DNA from: Cyclina sinensis
Taxonomy: Eukaryota > Mollusca > Bivalvia > Venerida > Veneridae
Assembly: GCA_012932295.1 (NCBI GenBank)
Contig: JAAONU010000014.1
Coordinates: 35,557,977 to 35,621,976 of the forward strand
DNA: 64,000 bases
Reading direction: 5' to 3'
The position numbers and the translations under genes are program-made. The notes beneath the pieces were generated by a model, which did no database searches, was not told the DNA's origin, and was given only the letters and a program-made list of their open reading frames with translations. Below are positions 10,502 through 23,500 of the stretch, in pieces. Within the stretch, counting starts at the first letter, position 1; each line of letters begins with the position of its first letter.

Positions 10502-13500
10502 GTATGTTTCAATACGTATAACCATGTTTGAGTACTAGGTATTGAAATATATTAACGTAGCTTTAACTGAATTAATTTTCCCGATATTTACACTAAACCA
10601 CTACCTGCTTTCTAATTCATCTTGACATTACAAACATTTTGCAAACATAGGTTTTGGATTTAGTGTAAACCTTGTCGTTCGTAATATATAATGTAACAGA
10701 TCTGTTTTCTGTATTTTAGCTATGACTGGCTACTCAGTTAGTGGCTAAAAAGGTAAAGAGTAAGATAGGTTTTCAATAAAATATGTCATGAATATGGAAT
10801 GACAAAAACAGATTTATTGTTAGACCAAGCACCTTATAATAAATTCGATTAAAAAGGTTTTGCTCCGCACATAGCAACGTAACACAAACTTATCCACCCA
10901 TTTCTTTTGTTATAGACCACCCAGTATTACTTATAAAAGCTTGAATGAAATGTAAAATCTTAAAAGAAATCAACGACTTCAGTACATTCGTACAAGCTCA
11001 ACCCAGCCACCCAGACAAACATACACCCACACACACACGCACGCATGCACACACACGAAAAAATAGAACGATCTGCCATGCTTTACAGGAGTACATATTT
11101 AGTTGTTCATACCGGACAATTCGTAACGACAAAACCATAGTTGCTGTTGTCCCAAATATGTCTTGACAAACATGTGATAGATTTCGTTTTCAGAGTCTCA
11201 AAGCGAGAAGAATAATGAATAAGGAACTAACTTTATATAAATAAAGATTTACACCTTACTAAATTTATATCCTTCTTAGAAGGGGAAGAAATCTTTTTCT
11301 TTTCTTATTTACATAAACTCTGAACAATTACTTTTTTCAGCAGTTATCTTGAATGTCATGTATCTGTGTCATTCTGAACACCAATATAACGTTAAAAGAA
11401 TCTTTCGGGAATAAAATTAGTTACAGGAATACTATGAACTGAGCAAACGTGTTCTTTGAGAAATGGTCATTGACTTGCAAATCTTGGCTCAACGGTCACA
11501 GAGTATACAGTTCTAGTCCATGCAGGTAACTTATTGTAAAGGTGGGTCATTTTAAAACAATGTGATATGGTATGGGCATTGCGTCATCTTAAATTAAGAT
11601 TTTCTCGTGCCCTTTTCAAAGCTAAGAAACTTCTATCAACTAACTGGTGCACATTTTTGACAATTTGTAGAATAAGGCTATAAGATACGTTCAATTAAAG
11701 GATTGAACACACCGCCCCACCACCCTCCCCGGAGCAACGAAATCTTTTAGCTCTCTATTCCTTCGCCGAAGGTCACCCTCTGCAGTTGTCATAATTACAC
11801 CCAAGTCATTATTTCATCATTTAAATCGCAAAACCGGATACATACAAGCTGTATACATACCAGTGTTGATTGATAGAATGAAATGCGGAATTAAAGATTT
11901 CCTTATTCAAATAAAAAAAAACAAGTCAACCTTAGCTTCCTGTTACCTTCTCTACGTACCTAAGCATAAGATCATGGATTTGACAGAGATAGGGATATTT
12001 TATTTAAGAAAATCATTTTTGCATGCATAGACACTTAAAGTTGTTTATCTGATAAATCGTTTATCTATAAAGGGTCAACAATGTGTTTACAAACATGCCA
12101 CGTTGTGACGTCCTCAAGGATAAAAAAGTCACGAAAAACTATTCTTTACGTTACGAAACATTTGCTCTAAGTACAAATAAATTTTTGAAGAAACCTTGAA
12201 TTGTCAAGCGAGACTAACTTTCGCTTCATACCGAGTACCAGAAATAATAACGCAGTTTAAAGCTTGAATTAAATATATTATTAAATAAATAAATCAATGA
12301 ATGTTTATTTCTTCGTCTGTTGTGCAGAAAAAAAACACAACAGTTATCTTAAACCCATGTATTAAGATTATAATTATATTTATTTTCAAACTCATATAAT
12401 TATGCGCTATATCGGTTTAATGTATACTATTTACGTTTAACCATCAAACTATCTTTGTTATGGCCTAACAGTAAAAAGTATTGTCACGTAAAGAAAATGT
12501 GCCAAGACTAAAAGTTCAAATCATAATTCAATTACATACAATAAGCTTGACATGCAATTCAAGATTTCTTTTTTTAACTTATCTCCAGGCTGATTTGCCA
12601 TAGGTGACGTGATACTTCGAGGTCAATAAACAAAATGAATTGTTTGACACTTAAGTTAAGGTATTTAGCGTTCAAATACTTTTTATTTCTTTATTTTCAG
12701 TTCTATTCATTTTATCAAGACTACCAACGTCAATATTTATCAAAAACTATTTATATCGGAAGTTTATCCATATCAAACATTGCTCTTTGAAAATAAAGAA
12801 TCTTTGGGTGCAATTTAATAGAGAGAAATGATTGGCAGTACAATATTACATGTATAAACGGCTGAAATCAACAAACTATTTCATGCAAAAATTATGCAAG
12901 GTCTTGAGAGTGTTTACTTTAGTAAGTCGTAAAATGTTAGGTTGATATTACTTGTTTTTTGGCATTGAATCTTACTTCTTAAGCACGAGATTCACGAACT
13001 TTTCTGAAATATTCGCTAAAATAACACAAATGAAATGCATAAATGTCTTATTCAAACCAGAAACGAAAGTCAGTGACATCAAACTTTTGTTTTCTCGTCG
13101 TAACAAGGTTTACAAACTAAAAACCAAATGTACAAGTAGATATGAAAGCAATTATATCATGAAACCCATCAAACCGTAACGGCAAAATTCTCTCAAGTTG
13201 TTTTGAACAGTACGCAAATTGTCACAAGCGCAACGTTTGATCCAAATAAAAGTATCGTTTTTAGACTGCTTTTAATTTTCAAATCAGTCAAGTACCGTTC
13301 CAACGTACCGATTGCCATAGAAAAAATGAATTAGTTTCAGATTTTCATAATGAATAATGAATAAAGTCAGTCAGTCAGCTAAGATAAAAAAAAATAATAA
13401 TGTATCCAACGGATATCAAATAATAATGATTTATTTTCCCTCGCCTGGCCTGTCTACATTCTTCAACACTCTTTTATTATTTTTTCTTAATAAATAGAAT

Positions 13501-14399
13501 TACTTTTTTACAAATAAAATAACAATTGGACAATGTTTTTCGTAGCGGGTTTAACGCAGGATTTGAGGTGCAGCAGAGCCGTTTCTAGACCACACTTATA
13601 CTACCTTCATCTATTTCTTTCGCTTAGTAGATTTAGTATTACAAATATAAGCCGTAATATTTGAGAATGTGCCAAAACAATACAAGGTAAATTATAAGTT
13701 TTCCAAGAGCTATGCATTACATATCATCGGATTACTCGTATCTTCCAAGCCCATTTAAACGTTTTTTCTTACAGGACGTATCTTAACTTAACCAGTTAAG
13801 ATTCTTTTTCGTCTTTTAGGAACCATTTAACATTTACAGACAGGTTACTTACAATTATTTTAGAGTAGCACGGTTGAATATCTTAAGCTAAAATTGATGG
13901 TCAGAAACATATGAGTCTCATAACACACAGATAAAAACTTGAGATGTCAAAATGACAGGTATGCCACACACCATAGAATTTTGAAATTTGCAGGCTGTGT
14001 GTCAAATGTTACTCAAGTTATCGTGCGGACACAGTTTTCAAATTTAAGATGATATTGACCTTGACTTTGATCTTCATTGAACTTAGAAACTTAAGAGGAT
14101 GTCTACTCAATAACAGCAACCACCCTAAGGCTGTTGGTCAAATTATTAAGCAAAAACCATTTCCACATTCAAGGTAAAAGTGACCTTGACCTTTGACCTA
14201 TTGACTAGAAATGCGTCCATGGGACATCGATGCCACGGCCTTTCTCAAATCCTGACAGAAGATCATAAGCGGATGGTTAAAATTTACGAAGAGGCAGGTG
14301 GAATGTCGGAAGCAGTATAAATTTATTGGTATTTAATGAACAGATTACTGCAAAACATAGTCCTTCAAATGTGAAGAAAATTGTTACTTTTATCAGAAA
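10502..14399. other. non-coding part of block A
   Basis: AT-rich sequence with a short ACACAC/ACGC tract near 11025-11060. It pairs with 50304-55440 of block B at several anchors. No gene, RNA gene or element end was recognised; open frames of 60-75 codons here have no supporting features. Confidence 0.5.
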
Positions 14400-14872
14400 T
14401 TAAGAAGTCATAACTCTGATTAAATAAAATGTGGTAATCTCAGCTGTACTTTCATAAGACAGATACACTCGCAACATATGAATAAAATCTGTTCAAGCGT
14501 TTTCCTTTTAATGCGTGGAAACGAAATGTTGAGTCGCCTGAAGGTCATAACTGTGATAAGATTGGTGGTGTCACGCCCAATTTTGAAAGGGACAAGTACT
14601 TTCATAAGACATATAAACATGTAAAAAAATACATTTAATTTTAATTTTAAATATGAATTAAATCTGTGCTAGTGTTTTCCTTGGATGTGCAGGAACGAAA
14701 TGTGGGGTCGAAAAAGTGCAATAACTCTGACAAATTGGAGGTCTCTCGCCAAATTTCGAAAGGAACATGTAGTTTCATAAGGCACAAAAAATACAAATTA
14801 TGAATAAAATATGTGCAAGTGTTTTCTTTTAATTCGCGGAAACGAAATGTGGAAGGACGGACGGACGGACAT
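14400..14872. repeat. three ~150-170 bp units ending in GGAC tetranucleotide tract
   Basis: Three imperfect copies share CATAACTCTGA (near 14407, 14544, 14718), TTTCATAAGACA, ATGAATAAAATCTGTGCAAG and GGAAACGAAATGTGG (near 14516, 14690, 14839). The last copy runs into GGACGGACGGACGGACATG at about 14854-14872. The layout repeats that of 366-1500 with a different unit and again suggests a pearl-type bivalve element. The paralogous position in block B (about 55440-55520) lacks it. Confidence 0.7.
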
Positions 14873-14919
14873 GTGCAACACTTCATGTCCCTTCGCCATT
14901 CTTCGAAATGCAAACATCC

Positions 14920-15430
14920 TTTAAAATTTGACGGCGATGACTGTAGTTATTGAGCGGAAGCCATTTTCAAATTCAGTGTGACCATGGTTTTGACCTTCCG
15001 ATCCTCAAATCAATAAAATTCTCTTACTCAATTAGAGCAAACACTACATGAAGCTAGAAGGCTGTGGGTCAAAAGCCGTTATCCTCACTGTGACATTTAA
15101 CCTACTTACCCTAACATAACTGGTGTCTTCTACACAGCAGCAGCTCTATAAAATTTGAAGGCTGTTGGTCAAACGGTACCCGAGGTTTTTTTAGCAGAAA
15201 CCATTTTCAAATTCAAGCTGACTGTAAGCTTGCCTTTTGACCTAATGACTTCAAACACAGTAGGGGGTTTTTACTCAATAAGGGCAACAACTCCATAAAG
15301 TTTGAAGGGTTTAAGTAAAATAATACACGAATAATTGAACGGAAATGATATGGTCTACCGATTGACAGATTGAGCGACTGAACTACCGACCGACATGTAC
15401 AAAACAATATACCTCCTCATCTTCGAAGGG
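14920..15430. repeat. dispersed repeat with TGACC motifs, paired in block B
   Basis: Contains recurring segments such as TTTGAAGGCTGTTGGTCAAA, GAGCGGAAGCCATTTTCAAA and AATAAGGGCAACAACT. The same segments occur at 55500-55800 in block B. Related TGACCTTGACCTTTGACC text occurs at 14030-14210. This is probably a dispersed molluscan repeat that predates the block duplication. Confidence 0.55.
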
Positions 15431-16146
15431 GTGTAGGAGGCGGGGGAAGGGACATAACAATAAAATGCGATACACTGTTGATCAAATGTCATTTAGGAAA
15501 ATACGTTGACATGCTTACTTTTTAGTTCAACAATATTAAAGTTAAACTAATCTTAAATTAGCCTCTGATAAAAGATAACAATGATCCAAGTGATTTTTGC
15601 TAGTGGATTGATTTTAATGCAGTTGTGACTGGCGTTACTACTCAGACGATATACGATTGACTAAGTAACTGAAAACACTTTGAACGTTGACTATATGTTG
15701 AATATAAAAATTAAACATTGTTTTCATTCATTTTGTGAAAAGGACAATTTTCCGCAAAAGGCACTTAACTGCTCTTGTCATGTGCAGATAAATACTTAGA
15801 TTTTTCCTCGGATTAATTCCGTTTCTACTAAAGACGATTTAACTTTTTCTGCACCATAGCCGGGTTTCAAGTGTTTATAACTCTCATGTGCCAATGACTT
15901 TAAAAGGTTATGGTAACTGAATGTAGTAAGCCTACTTGCAACCGGTAGTACGTTAATGATTGCACTCTCGAAGATAATGAAATACTTAAAATTACTAAAC
16001 TGATAACTATCGGATCCAAGGTTATGCAACGACAATAAATAACGAATCAGAATGACTTCAGTCTCTCATTTAAACTGTATATACATTAAAACCAGAGGGA
16101 AACAACATATTTATGCAGATTATCAGTAGAACCAACTTCTGATTAT

Positions 16147-16774
16147 GTACTGCTACTGCCAACGTCACGTTTTACCTACTGCTATTGCTAACTACTGCTA
16201 CTGCCAGTTTCATGTTTTACCTACTGCTACTGACACCTACTGCTGCGCTTCTGCACTGTTCATGTGATATCTACTGCTACTGCCAACTACTAGTACTGCA
16301 CTGTTCATTTTTTAGCTACTACTACTGCCAACTACTGCTACTGCACTGTTCATGTTTTATCTTCAGCTATTCTAAACTACTGCTACTACACTGTTCATGT
16401 ATTATCTGCAGCTACTCCCAACTACTGCCACTGAACTGTTCTTTTTTTGTATCTGCTGTTACTACCAACTACTGCTACTCCACTATTCATGTTTTATCTA
16501 CTGTTTCTGCACTGTTCATGTGTTATGTACAGCTATTCTAAACTACTGCTACTGCACTGTTCATTTTTTAACTACTACTACTGCCAACTACTGCTACTAC
16601 ACTGTTCATGTTTTATCTTCAGCTATTCTAAACTACTGCTACTACACTGTTCATGTATTATCTGCAGCTACTCCCAACTACTGCCACTGTATTGTTCATT
16701 TTTTTTTTTTTTTGTATCTGCTATTTTTCCCAACTACTGCTACTGCACTATTCATGTTTTATCTACTGCTACTT
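16147..16774 (-). repeat. second, degenerate 45 bp array, ~14 units
   Basis: Units of about 45 bp carry CTACTGCTACTGCCAACTAC then CTGTTCATGTTTTAT. The first unit reads TACTGCTACTGCCAACGTCA then CGTTTTACC, which is clearly related to the 9496-10480 unit. Later units have drifted to a CTGTTCATG linker. All units are in one orientation. Flanks 16115-16140 and 16785-16860 match block B at 56497-56520 and 56541-56650, where only about 20 bases separate them and no array is present. Confidence 0.85.
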
Positions 16775-17445
16775 AATCTTAATGGAAGATTTCAAGAAAG
16801 GTACATTGTCTTCGTTTGCTTTCAATGATTATACAAAAAGTGTTACATCATCTTAGGTAACGCATACACGTCATTGCAGAGCACATATAAACCAATAAGA
16901 TTAGAGTAAATGCAAGAAAACTGCATGAAAAATATCAGTTCAGTTTCAAATACAATTTTCAACTCATTAAAGTCCTTGGTTCAGCAATCACATAAATATA
17001 AAGTGTTCTTGTCGAAGTCTATAATTGGTAACACTTGTCAAGACTCATAGACCAACCTTAAGGTATAAAACCTAACAGGGAATGACGCAAGCAAAAAAAA
17101 ATGAAGTTTAGTGATTTACTCAAGTCATATTCCTCTATTCTAAGTGATTTACCGAAACCATATTAGTCTACTCTTATATTTAGCGAACTAAATGAATAAT
17201 TCCTGCTTTAAGAAGCTTATTCAATCATGTAAATGTTATTCACAAAAACTCCTTCAAAAATTAGGGTGTAAGTAATCTTGTTGGTACCTATGAGAAAGGC
17301 ATCTTTCACGAATGGACATTTTAAAACTATTTGACAAAAATCCTTTTGTCATGTTTATCTAATGCTGTTTAAAGAGAGATACATTCCTTTAACCTTTTAA
17401 TCGATGCCTCTCAGTTGTCTTTCTTATTGGAGAGGTCATCAGACC

Positions 17446-20301
17446 TCTCCACAGTGTTGGCTTTAATTGCTGGCGGCATCCATTTTTGCGTATAAAATTT
17501 TAGTTAATGATCTCATATTTAGCCTAAAATCATGAAAACCAGTCTACAAAGATAGTTATGCGCACGCTCCGAATCAAAATACGAATTTATTTAAACGAAA
17601 CCAAAATTTAACATCGGGTCAAAACGGCCCATGGTTAAAACGGCCCATTATGAACAGAACATACAGAATAATTTTGTATTCCCTTAACTAAACACAAATA
17701 GGGATGCATTTCTTATAATGCATGCTACTTTTTAAAAACTACAAATTCTAAAATGCATTTTTTTTCTGAGAAACTCATCAGCCTGTTGAACAAATTAATA
17801 TTTAGCCATGGTCATGAAAAAACGGTAAATATTTTTTCGAATTTCAGAGCATTTTTGACAAGTCCATTTCCTCGATTTGGATCAAATTTACGCCCTTTTA
17901 ATATTTAGTCCAGCTTAACAGATACTATCGCTGATTATTTTGTAAAATATTTGGACTAAGAAAGGTGTAATATTAGCTTGAAAGGGAAACAAAACTTAAT
18001 GAGCCTAAAAAAGCAGCAACTTAACATGGGAGTTCTGGCTTCAACAACTACATGCATTGTTGTAAAAGAGAGGGGAGTAAAGCCTTAGGGGCTTATAAGA
18101 AGATCCCCAAGATTCTGCAAGGTATGAAATACATGAGGTTATCTTAATTTGTTTCATTTATTTAAATGATAGATACGCCACTATAAAAACATTTGAAATA
18201 ACTAAATTATAGTCAGTTTCGGTCATTTTGCCTAATATGGTATTAACTATTAATAATAGTTAGGTTACTAGTTTTGACCTCTCTCTGGCTTACTTTTTAA
18301 AGGAAGCCAACTTGTATTGTTCATGACAAACTATTAAGAAACAACTTGGCTGTTTAAAAAAAAAAGCATCCAATAGGTTATGCCAAATAATTAAATTTTA
18401 CATGTAATCACAAATGTATGGAATATTTTTTTGCGATATTGATAGTTGTCTTCTTGCTTTAATGTTTCTGCCCATGTTAGTAACTGTTGTCAGTGTGTAA
18501 ACAAAACAAATAATTTCATTACAAAATATAGTATTATAAGTCTTTACAAGCACAAGATATAATGAATACACTATATAATGAAATATTTGAGAACTCAACT
18601 ACGAAATAATTAAAGTATCGTAAATAAAGCTAAAGAGGGGAACTATTTAAAAGCGAACAGCATAACATTTTAGATTTTACCAGAGTTACATTTCCAGCGT
18701 GTATTATATTCGCTTACTCATTTGAAATGAAACCACTGCATTTTGCATTGGTGTTGTCACATTTCAACATGTTGTCTATATAAGCCGGCATCTGCAGGAG
18801 CAATGGTCCAGTGGTGCTGAACTGGTTATCCGGGGTTCACGATTTCGCTCTCTTCTCCTCCTCTAACATTACTTATTCTCTTTCGGGTGAGACGTTAAAC
18901 TGAGGTCTCATATATCAGTCCTATACACTGAGCATGAAAAGATCCAGAGACGCGATTTAAATCGGATGCTTACTTGTCTCGCACTTCCCAAACAATCTAA
19001 ATAGCTAACCTCTCTTTTGCGCGTCGGTCAGATGGTCAGCAGGTACCGACGATAGTAAAAACTCAAATAGATAGAGCGATACACAGCTAATTTAGCATCG
19101 CTCACATCGCCTACTGGCATTTTAAGCATTTTCTGAACTCTTAGGAATTGTTTAAATTGTTGTCGTTTTAAACAATCATTCAATGACGCTTCGTTTTTAA
19201 AATATCAAATGTAATCCTTTTAAGTTTTAGAAGTGTGAAACGTTTCTACGGCGAAAAAAATGCTGAGGCAGAAATATAAGTAAATTACAAATAATTTCTA
19301 TTTGAAATTCAAACACATCATTTACATGAAAACACAAACAAATATTTGCCAGTCACTATGAAACAATCAGATTCAATATATTGCATGCAGCTTCCTTTAA
19401 TTTTTAAGCTTGCTTATAAACTTTTAGAAAAATCAAATGATTGCACATTGTTAGAACTAGGGCCGTAAATGGGGTCAAAAATAGGATCGCAGGACAACAG
19501 AATAAGGATGTACGGAAATCTCCGGCTCCAGACGCTCTGTCGCATTTAAAAAAATTTGCACTATCAACCTCCTCGTAGTGCTCTCCCCTTAATTCTTCGG
19601 AAATGATCTCTGTCGACACGCGTTAAGGTTAGCTGGATTTCATATATATACATGTAGTAGCAGTTTGTAAACTTTCTTTAAGATTTTTTTTTTCTTTTTT
19701 GTTTAGTTACAATTGTAATTGCATCTATTTAACAGGCCAGGATGTAATGAAATTAGAAAATATGTAACTTGGGGGAAAAAACTTTCACGTGACATGAGTG
19801 TGCAGTGATTACTGTACTGAAAGTATGGAAGGGAAGTAACCCGCTGTGTGGAGTTTGCGCCACTATACTGGGTGATGCCCTGAGGGACATAACCCAATAA
19901 AAGTCTTATTTTCCCCCGATGTTAATTTGTAGGCAAGTTGGTATTGTAAGTTAAAGATAGACAACTCTTACAAAACCATATCTATTTTACTTTCGTATGT
20001 TATATCCCTTGAAACCTTTTTATGCCACACCTAGTTTTCATGTAGTTTTCAACTTATGTTAAATAACTTTAAAACATATAAAAGAATGAAGACTTTGGGT
20101 GCGTATTGATCATCATAACATATACTGACATTGGTATTCTAAAAATAACCATGAGCAAGCTATACCGATTTTTTCCGATCTTTGCCGTTTATTTTTCGTT
20201 GGTTTTTAAATCATTCGGAATAGTCCGAGTTAAATGAAGTGTGGTCGCGAATGAAGTTACGTATTATATAGATAAACCCGCGCGTGTATCCCTTCAATAT
20301 A
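17446..20301. other. intergenic, upstream of the TNF receptor gene
   Basis: AT-rich sequence with no recognised gene. It holds one degenerate tRNA-like/SINE-like segment (18797-18915), a short repeat AAAACGGCCCATGGTTAAAA near 17620, and two small minus-strand open frames (19404-19897) without recognisable features. A TATA-like ACATATAAAAG lies near 20077 and TATTATATAGATAA near 20263, upstream of the first coding exon. Either could be a core promoter, but nothing in the sequence decides this. Confidence 0.4.
18797..18915 (+). mobile_element. degenerate tRNA-derived SINE-like fragment
   Basis: GGTCCAGTGG (A-box-like) is followed about 30 bases later by GGGGTTCACGATTTCGC (degraded B-box-like). 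Further on comes TTCTCTTTCGGGTGAGACGT, a GTGAGACGTTAAA-type body that resembles those attached to tRNA heads in invertebrate SINEs. Both boxes are weak, so this is a tentative call. Confidence 0.3.
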
Positions 20302-20529
20302 ATGAACGAATGCAAATATAAAGACATGACTATGGATGTATCAAACAAAAAGTCTTTGTATTTTAAACTTTTTTATCTATCCTTAATAAGTAATACATTA
20401 TTTGAGGTTTCGTCCTCGGCGGTAATACAGTGCTCTGCCTCAGATAATGAGCGATGGAGTCAAAAAAGACAAATGTGCGTACAGTGCAAAAGATGTCCCG
20501 CGGGATATTTTAGGAATTCATCAGAGCCC
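20302..20529 (+). CDS. TNF receptor exon 1: signal peptide and first cysteines
   Basis: Encodes residues 1-76, including the hydrophobic KLFYLSLISNTLF stretch and the cysteines of QCSASDNERW and CVQCKRCPAGYF. It ends at CCC|GTAAGT in phase 0. The open frame extends 18 bases upstream to a GTG, but without an ATG, so 20302 is the first usable start. Confidence 0.82.
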
Positions 20530-23500
20530 GTAAGTCAAGTTTACATACTTTTACAATAAACTAGCTTTCTATTTATAATTTATTGATTACAGAAAAATAG
20601 GGTTTCAGACAAAATGTAAGCAAGCTACGAGTAGAAAATTCCTATATTGACATCAGAGTGTCCTGTGTTTTACATGCTGATTATCAGGTAGTAGTTTAAG
20701 TTGACTGAGTTCTTGTCTCTCTTTATCATAAAACAATGGTGGGGGTAGGGGCGAGGGGTATATCGGCTATTGAACAGCGTTAGAGTACCGTTTAAAAACC
20801 TACGTTTGACATTCAGGGTAAGGGCTCAGATCCCGTATACATGTAGAGCTGAAGAGAATAATTATGTTTTAATTTACGTCGATAGAAAATCATGTTCTTG
20901 CAGCACTCGATGCCTATTGCCTGAGTTTACAACAGTACTCGCGTGGAAATTGTTAAATAAGATATCCTGCGACCTCCAGGTTATGATTCCGCGGCCCTAT
21001 CCCTCGACCTACCCCCCCCCCCCCCCCCACACACACACACATACACACACACACAAACCTATTTGACAGGGTTGTCCAAGCGGGTGTATCTGAAACTTGT
21101 TAAACTCTGAGATTGTAGCAGTTTTATTCCAAGACATGATCAATCCACACAAGTCCTTTTTATTAAAGATAAAAATAGTTTCACCGTATGTAAGCAGCTA
21201 ACCGAAGGTTAGTTGGAGAAACTATTGTACGTTGTTGCACTTTACGTAAGATCGATATAGACCATGTTTAGCGTCTCGGGTCAGTTATGTCGACAAGTGG
21301 CCCAGTAATGAATAAAACATAGCTATTTATAACTGTTTAGTTTGGAGTGGTTTTAAATTCAAATATATAAAAGCAAATACTGTTGTGTTTTTTGTGTTGT
21401 TTTCTTGTTTGTTAACTGAACTTAAATAAAATTTTCGATAAATCGCTTTTGTTTCGAAATTATTTTTTGTTGTTGTTGTTGTTGTTTTTTGTTTGTTCTG
21501 CGGGTGTTGATATATACACGACAGTCTTGGCGTATACTTACAAAATTGTATGATGCAGATTTCTTTACTGCAATGATATTTAAGCGTCTTTAAGTTTAAT
21601 AATTTTATATCATCCTATGGAGTATTACAGATATTTAAGAATGACTCGGCGATTTCGTTTAGAACTTGTTACTTCAACATTAGATTATATTCTAAGTCCT
21701 TTCTTTAAAACTTGGCAAGTGTAAAAAAGATCTGTATATTGTAAGATAAACAGAAAGATTTTTTTTAATCGAGCCATTGAATTACGTTTTACGAGGTTAT
21801 GAGGTATATTTCAACCGCTAAGTACACTGTACTAATCGTTGTACTTATGCACCTGAGTGTTATTTATCTGTACGGATATTTTGCGTGACGTTTCAAAACA
21901 AACTTATGTTCACGTGACACTACAATATACGATATAATATTATTTAGCGATGTATGTGAGATGTAAAGATGATTAGCCCTGTTTCAAAGTCAACAGAGTG
22001 CAATTTGTAATGTACCGTTTAAAAAAGAAAAACAAAACTCTGTCCCGCAGTTTACACATCAGGACTTATATTAAGATTGCTAAAATGTATAACGAAAAGT
22101 CCTAGGGAGACACAGCCAGTCGTAAGAGTGGATGTGTCTGAAAGTGTCTCATATTATGGTCCCCAGCTCTACTATGTAATAGTCATACAATAAGACTGTT
22201 TGGACAAGTCTATGTATCTAAAATGTATCATTAGAAATAGTCGCGTATATGCACAATGCCTCTTTAGATATTTATGCAGTGTTTAATACGAGTTTAAATG
22301 TGGCATTTTCATATTTCCAATTACTTAAAGAACAATAACTATAACTCTCGCAAGAATCTGCCTTATGAATCAGGTCGACTGACATACTTAAGCTCAAGGT
22401 TCTCAGTAAATTTCAGTGAATTTACGTTGTTGTTGTTGTTGTTTTACAGTATACAAAACGTACGGGTGAACACGGCCCCGAGCAATGCAAACAATGCAAG
22501 GTGTGTGCGCCTGGAACATACTCCGCTAATGGCTTTGGTGAATGTATAAAATGTAGCGTAAACTGTACGGAACTTGACCGGGAGTATGACGAACCTTGTT
22601 CCATTACCGCCGATGCAAAATGCGGTAGCTGTCTCAGCGGGTATGTAGTTTTCCAGTGATTTTTACGAAGCGTGTTAATTAAATGCGAAAGTGTATGATA
22701 AGGGTAGCCTCATTTTTTTAGTATTCAGTTACAGGAAGCAGTGACAAGAATCTGCCTTATGAATCAGGTCTGACTGACTGAAGTACACGGTCTCCCTACG
22801 AATAGTGTAGCGATCTCCCTACGAATAGCGTAGCTATTTTTATGATATGATACTAATCAGATTGACTTATACTTGACCTGAATATAAGTCCTAGTAAACT
22901 ATTTCAGTACTTGACAGTCATGAATCATGCCTACATTATCTATGTTGTAACAGTTCGTCGTAAAACGTTACCTTTATTCTGTATTTATGTTCAACCCAGC
23001 ATAGCCTTGTCCTCCTGTTTATGCCGAATTGTATTATTTCATTTTAGGTTTAATCACTTAGTTAGTTTACACGAGATCATTCGATATCTCGTTTTGGGAC
23101 ATTACGTCACTTTAAATCTTACGTAACATTAATTTTACAGTTTTGAAGACATTTTTAAAAATACCAAGTTTCCATGTGCACCAAAAAGTCCAAGGTCACC
23201 GAGACTTTTGATTACGTCAAAGAAACGTGCAGAAGAGACACAGAAAAAACAAATTGAAGACCCCGCAAGCATAACCGAACTTCAAAATGACCAAGTGGCA
23301 GACGGAGAGACAAATGATTTTGTTTCAAAAAGTTCTCAGAAAAGTACGTATATATGGTCAGAACTGTATGTATTATGTTCAAATTTGAAGTAGAAATGAC
23401 CCTTGTTGTAAGCTTAATTTTTATCAATGTTACCAAAAATCATCCTCTAGCATTTATAATTAAAGGAATTATTTTATTAAAGAAAAAAATAAACGATAAA

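Larger units (their letters stand above)
2205..17445 (+). repeat. segmental duplication, block A
   Basis: This non-coding block aligns by eye, in the same order and orientation, with 44366-61480. Anchor pairs (A to B): 2205-2363 to 44366-44521; 2405-2530 to 44577-44700; 3130-3360 to 46222-46440; 3540-3660 to 46590-46690; 5340-6085 to 49470-50285; 10675-10900 to 50515-50755; 11435-11530 to 51330-51430; 11915-12130 to 52690-52880; 12570-12650 to 53430-53510; 15120-15720 to 55500-56080; 15775-16060 to 56140-56450; 16780-17000 to 56545-56800; 17340-17440 to 61365-61480. Anchors look roughly 75-85% identical with many indels, so the duplication is old. No credible coding exon was seen in the block. 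It could be a duplicated intergenic region, a decayed gene region or two copies of a very large element. Confidence 0.85.

Noticed and set aside
16185..16856. Overlapping 67-143 codon frames in the second 45 bp array
   Set aside because: Three frames are open at once over a tandem repeat; this is periodicity, not coding.
19404..19897. Two adjacent minus-strand frames upstream of the TNF receptor
   Set aside because: 64-71 codons each, no shared splice sites, no family resemblance; not supportable as a gene.
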